Assembly (NCBI RefSeq): GCF_007097365.1
Contig: NZ_VJZR01000002.1
Location: 62,001-126,000, forward strand
Origin: Flavobacterium franklandianum
Lineage (GTDB): Bacteria > Bacteroidota > Bacteroidia > Flavobacteriales > Flavobacteriaceae
Direction of reading: 5' to 3'
Length of the DNA: 64,000 nucleotides
Part shown: in pieces, positions 60,633 through 64,000 of the stretch
Layout: every line of letters starts with the position of its first letter
How positions within the stretch are numbered: the first letter of the stretch is position 1
Made by a program: the position numbers and the translations under genes
The notes under the pieces: model-generated
Told to the model about the DNA's origin: nothing
Seen by the model: only the letters and a program-made list of their open reading frames with translations
The model's database searches: none

Positions 60633-62261
60633 CTATTCTCCCAAAAATGGATATCTATAATCTTCCGGAGTTACAAAAGTTTCTTTGATCGTTCTTGGCG
60701 AAGCCCAACGCAATAAGTTCAAGGCAGAACCCGCTTTGTCATTCGTTCCAGAAGCTCTTGCGCCGCCAAAAGGCTGCATTCCTACAACTGCTCCAGTTGG
60801 TTTGTCGTTGATGTAGAAATTCCCCGCTGCGTTTTGCAAAGCCTCTGTTGCTTGCTCAATCGCGTAACGATCTTTACTGAAAATTGCTCCAGTTAATGCA
60901 TATTCTGAAGTGTTGTCTACTAATTTCAATGTTTCTTCCCACTTATCGTCTTCATAAACAAAAATCGTCATAACGGGCCCAAACAATTCGGTTTCCATAG
61001 TAGAATAATGTGGATTTGTGGTCACGATTATCGTTGGCACAATAAAATAACCAACCGATTTATCATAGTTTCCACCAACGATGATTTCAGCATCCGAATC
61101 TTTTTTGGCTTGGTCAATAAAGCTAGCCAATTTATCAAATGAACCTTCGTGAATTACGGCGGTAATAAAATTACCAAAATCTTCTGGCGAACCCATTTTC
61201 ATTGATTTCACATCGGTAATCAATTGTTTTTTGAGTTCGGACCACATACTCTGAGGAACATAAGCTCTAGAAGCTGCGGAACATTTTTGTCCTTGAAATT
61301 CGAAAGCACCACGAACAATTCCGGTTGCCACTTGTTTCACATTCGCACTTGGATGCGCCACAACAAAATCTTTTCCGCCTGTTTCACCCACAATCCTTGG
61401 GTAGGTTTTATAATGGTGAATATTAGTTCCAATTTTTGCCCAAATATCTTTGAATACGTGAGTGGAACCTGTGAAATGGATTCCGGCAAAATCACGGCTG
61501 GCCAAAACAGTATCGGTAATCATTAAAGCATCACCAAAAACAACGTTGATAACACCATCAGGAAGTCCTGCTTCTTTGAAAACATCGATGATGATTTTTG
61601 CGGAGAAAACTTGACTGTCACTTGGTTTCCAAATCACGACATTTCCCATCATTGCTGCACTTGCCGGAAGATTTCCTGCAATTGCCGTAAAGTTGAAAGG
61701 CGTAATGGCATAAACAAAACCTTCCAGCGGACGGTATTCCAATCTATTCCAAACATCGGAAGTGGATTTGGGTTGATCGGCATAAATTTGCGTCATAAAC
61801 TCTACGTTGTAACGCAAGAAATCTATGAATTCGCAAGAAGCGTCAATCTCGGCTTGAAAAATATTTTTGGATTGCGCAATCATTGTTGCTGCATTTATTT
61901 TGGCTCTGTAAGGTCCAGCAATTAGTTCGGCGGCTTTAAGGAAAATAGCGGCACGTTGTTCCCACGCCATATTGGCCCATTTTGCTTTTGAATCCAATGC
62001 ATTGGTTATGGCTTTTTCGATATGCGATTTTTCAGCTAGATGATAGGTTCCCACAACGTGTTTATGGTCGTGTGGTGCCGTCATATTTTGGGTATTTCCG
62101 GTTCTAATTTCTTCGCTTCCAATGTATAAAGGAACATCGATAGTTGTATTCCACATTGTTTTATAAGCGGCAAGAACGGCAGCTTTTTCGGGAGAATTGG
62201 GTGCGTACGATTTTACGGGTTCGTTTACGGCTTTTGGCGCATTGAAAAATCCTTTCAGCAT
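60633..62261 (-). CDS. pruA: L-glutamate gamma-semialdehyde dehydrogenase (1-pyrroline-5-carboxylate dehydrogenase)
   Basis: Second step of proline catabolism: oxidises glutamate semialdehyde to glutamate with NAD. 542 residues of the ALDH superfamily, single-domain (not fused to proline dehydrogenase as in PutA). Catalytic Cys in EFQGQKCSAASRAYVP (about residue 323), catalytic Glu in VGETGGKDF (about 290), and the typical NFTAIAGNLPASAAMMGN and ELFGPVMTIFVYED. No proline dehydrogenase gene is adjacent in the window. Confidence 0.95.
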   Translation of the reverse strand: MLKGFFNAPKAVNEPVKSYAPNSPEKAAVLAAYKTMWNTTIDVPLYIGSEEIRTGNTQNMTAPHDHKHVVGTYHLAEKSHIEKAITNALDSKAKWANMAWEQRAAIFLKAAELIAGPYRAKINAATMIAQSKNIFQAEIDASCEFIDFLRYNVEFMTQIYADQPKSTSDVWNRLEYRPLEGFVYAITPFNFTAIAGNLPASAAMMGNVVIWKPSDSQVFSAKIIIDVFKEAGLPDGVINVVFGDALMITDTVLASRDFAGIHFTGSTHVFKDIWAKIGTNIHHYKTYPRIVGETGGKDFVVAHPSANVKQVATGIVRGAFEFQGQKCSAASRAYVPQSMWSELKKQLITDVKSMKMGSPEDFGNFITAVIHEGSFDKLASFIDQAKKDSDAEIIVGGNYDKSVGYFIVPTIIVTTNPHYSTMETELFGPVMTIFVYEDDKWEETLKLVDNTSEYALTGAIFSKDRYAIEQATEALQNAAGNFYINDKPTGAVVGMQPFGGARASGTNDKAGSALNLLRWASPRTIKETFVTPEDYRYPFLGE

Positions 62262-62398
62262 ATCTTTATTTTTTTGAGAATTAGAAAATTTTCACAAAAG
62301 TACAAAGGATTGTTTTAAAAATTTGCAATTAATGGTTTAAATCTGATGATTCTATTTTTGGATTTAGCCTAGATCGAAATGAAAACCTCGGATTGAGA

Positions 62399-62507
62399 AA
62401 AGCTATTTTTTCTTGTAATTGTAGAGCGACCAAAGAAACCTCCTGCAATTGCATTAGAAAAAAAGATTTTTGAAGGAGGAGTTGCAATGAAGAGCTGGAA
62501 ATAGCTT
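62399..62507. other. Intergenic stretch with nested inverted repeats
   Basis: The 289-nt gap between pruA and apaG holds no convincing gene. It can be folded with an outer stem AAGCTATTT / AAATAGCTT, an inner CCTCCT / AGGAGG and an AAAAAAGATTTTT-type loop. Part of it reads as an open frame on the minus strand for about 45 codons, but without a good start. Possible structured or repeated element. Confidence 0.4.
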
Positions 62508-62550
62508 ATAAAAAAAATTATTGAGATTGCTTAGTTCCTCGAAACGACTT

Positions 62551-62937
62551 TTAATTCATAGCAAACGGAGCACACAACTTGAATGTAGGGACGATAACTT
62601 TGAAATTTTTTGTGGAAGTAAAATTGATCATATTGAAATAGCCTTTCATTGCACCATATGGAGAAGCCAAAAGGCAGCCAGAATTGTAAGTATGCAATTC
62701 GCCTGGTTTTAAAACGGGTTTTTTGCCTACAACACCTTCTCCGTCAACCACTTCGTTGCTATTCAGGGAATCGAAAATTTCCCAATGACGCGAAATTAAT
62801 TGTACCGAATCCTTGCTGTGGTTTTCGATGGTAATTTCATAACTAAAGGCAAAATGGATCTTGTAGTTTTTGAAGTAAGTGCCTTCAAAACTAGTCAAAA
62901 CCGAAATTTTTATGCCTCTTGTTATTTGAGAAACCAT
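62551..62937 (-). CDS. apaG: ApaG (Co2+/Mg2+ efflux-associated) protein
   Basis: 128 residues, one fibronectin-III-like domain: RGIKISVLTSFEGTYF, YEITIENHSKDSVQLISRHWEIFDS, VVGKKPVLKPGELHTYNSG and GAMKGYFNMI, the family hallmarks. In enterobacteria ApaG mutants show cobalt and magnesium phenotypes; the biochemical role is unknown. Immediately downstream on the same strand of the DUF5103 gene. Confidence 0.94.
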   Translation of the reverse strand: MVSQITRGIKISVLTSFEGTYFKNYKIHFAFSYEITIENHSKDSVQLISRHWEIFDSLNSNEVVDGEGVVGKKPVLKPGELHTYNSGCLLASPYGAMKGYFNMINFTSTKNFKVIVPTFKLCAPFAMN

Positions 62938-63016
62938 AGCAAAGTATTACGAATGAGTTTAATAATTGCAAATTTACAAAAAAAAGGGTTACTAGTACTT
63001 TTTTGAGAAATGTTTT

Positions 63017-64000
63017 TTAGTTGGTGATTATAGTTGAATTTGTTGTAGCTTTTCCTATGACTTTTTGGTAACGGTCATTGTTTTCGCGGTAATACACTAA
63101 AATGGTGTAATCGTTTTCAGTTTGCCAAAAATTGCCGTCAATGGCATTTTCTCCATCGATATTTCCTTTGTCGTCGGCAATTTGATATTGAAAATTGGTA
63201 AATCCTTGTTTGATGAGAATGGCTTTTTCGTAGGTGTTTTTTTCTTTGTTGAAATCCATTTTGTATTCGGGTGATAAGCTATAATTGTTGAACATTCCCG
63301 TGATATAAATGCCTTTATTCTTCATAAAAGTAGGGGCCGAAACACTAAAATAAACCCAAGCATAATCGGCTTCAATTTCGTTTTTTGCGGCACCGATGTT
63401 ACGAACTACAAAATTTCCATTCACGTCTGGATTTAGTGTATAAGGGTAATTTCCTCTCGCATTGTTGGTAAACAAATTAGAATTATAAATTCCGTTGCTG
63501 GAATCTATTCTCGAGATAGTATTGCCAGCTGATCTAATATTGCTGTTGTCAAAATATAAAAATTCATTTCCTGCCCAAAATTGAGTTTCAGTATCGTATT
63601 TGTAAATTAATTCATTGCCAATGGTGTATTGCGGAACGATGTTTTTGATAGCTTGGTTCAATTGTCCGTTTTGAAACAATGCAATTTTTATATTCTTTAT
63701 CGGGGTTTGAAAATTGATAGCAAGCGACTTTATCGAAAATTCGATATTGTGTTTGTACTCCAAATAATTTGCTGTTCTCGCTCTTCTAATTTGCATAGGA
63801 ATAGTTACGAGATCTTCGTAAACGATGAATTTTCGTGACAAAATAACCTCTCGACTTTCGTCTAAAATTTTCAAGATATAATTGCCGCTGATTCGTAATT
63901 GCATAAACTGATTGGGAACTGGCAATATGTAGTGCGAATAAATCTGTAATGTATTGATGGAGTTTTCGTATTGTATGATTCTTTGCCCGTCGAAACCTGT
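63017..64000 (-). CDS. DUF5103 / type IX secretion plug-like protein (partial, runs off window)
   Basis: At least 328 residues; the frame is open through position 64000, so the N-terminus is missing (a TTG at 63925 is internal). Sequence such as NSINTLQIYSHYILPVPNQF, EYKMDFNKEKNTYEKAILIKQGF and NFQYQIADDKGNIDGENAI matches the DUF5103 pattern, a family that includes the Plug protein blocking the SprA translocon of the T9SS when no cargo is bound. Outer-membrane-associated by inference. Fits the other T9SS genes in the window. Confidence 0.82.
   Translation of the reverse strand, partial: TGFDGQRIIQYENSINTLQIYSHYILPVPNQFMQLRISGNYILKILDESREVILSRKFIVYEDLVTIPMQIRRARTANYLEYKHNIEFSIKSLAINFQTPIKNIKIALFQNGQLNQAIKNIVPQYTIGNELIYKYDTETQFWAGNEFLYFDNSNIRSAGNTISRIDSSNGIYNSNLFTNNARGNYPYTLNPDVNGNFVVRNIGAAKNEIEADYAWVYFSVSAPTFMKNKGIYITGMFNNYSLSPEYKMDFNKEKNTYEKAILIKQGFTNFQYQIADDKGNIDGENAIDGNFWQTENDYTILVYYRENNDRYQKVIGKATTNSTIITN

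Overview
The window looks like a stretch of chromosome from a Flavobacterium or a close relative (Bacteroidota, Flavobacteriaceae). It is AT-rich by eye. Genes start mostly with ATG, some with TTG or GTG, and lack Shine-Dalgarno sequences. A few intergenic regions carry the Bacteroidota promoter (TTG, about 19-20 nt, TAnnTTTG). Markers of the group include a PorP/SprF protein, type A and type B type IX secretion (T9SS) sorting domains, a DUF5103 plug protein, an S46 dipeptidyl-peptidase and a FolK-deoxynucleoside kinase fusion. I see no prophage, insertion sequence, CRISPR array, rRNA operon or large foreign island. Almost everything is core chromosome.

Layout. 0-2.3 kb: end of a tripartite efflux operon (TolC-like, MacA-like), then tsaB. 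2.3-6.7 kb: MscS channel, a helical repeat protein, a YyaL/DUF255 thioredoxin-like protein and a NifU-family Fe-S protein. 6.8-9.2 kb: SprF-like protein, gamma carbonic anhydrase, murI. 9.3-17.2 kb: a long leftward envelope cluster (CBS protein, nadK, DUF6089, uppS, bamA, two OmpH/Skp proteins), with pdxJ divergent from it. 17.3-26 kb: pdxJ, alpha/beta hydrolase, a T9SS cargo, a YvlD-type membrane protein, the proteostasis set tig-clpP-clpX, and serB. 26-26.5 kb: a decayed toxin-antitoxin pair. 26.5-32.2 kb: GH3, DUF2797, sppA, folK-dNK. 32.2-37.3 kb: a 1312-residue T9SS adhesin, a SpoU methyltransferase and DUF1573. 37.4-41.2 kb: mutS, tRNA-Gly(GCC), tRNA-Leu(UAA) and a small lipoprotein. 41.4-47.6 kb: S46 peptidase, waaA, and a sugar operon (DegT aminotransferase, NTF2-like, galE). 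47.6-53.4 kb: a broken small ORF, a secreted protein, fabD, an unknown membrane protein, pirin, a broken PolyVal-kinase gene and a Crp regulator. 53.5-64 kb: U32 peptidase, two small unknowns, a candidate structured RNA, an aminotransferase, a desaturase, rsmG, DUF2490, pruA, apaG and the T9SS plug gene, which runs off the end.

The main themes are envelope biogenesis (LPS and peptidoglycan precursors, BamA with periplasmic chaperones), T9SS secretion and cargo, and housekeeping (tRNA modification, mismatch repair, protein quality control, Fe-S, folate and PLP).

The most unusual signals are non-coding or degenerate. (i) Between the two tRNA genes lie tandem hairpin repeats, three of which start with a copy of the first 12 nt of tRNA-Leu. 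(ii) A perfect 28-bp palindrome sits in frame inside waaA. (iii) A candidate structured RNA lies at 56.55-56.65 kb and a second possible element at 62.4-62.5 kb. (iv) Short degenerate repeats recur between genes. (v) Three genes are broken by one base each; two of these look like GAA to TAA nonsense changes.
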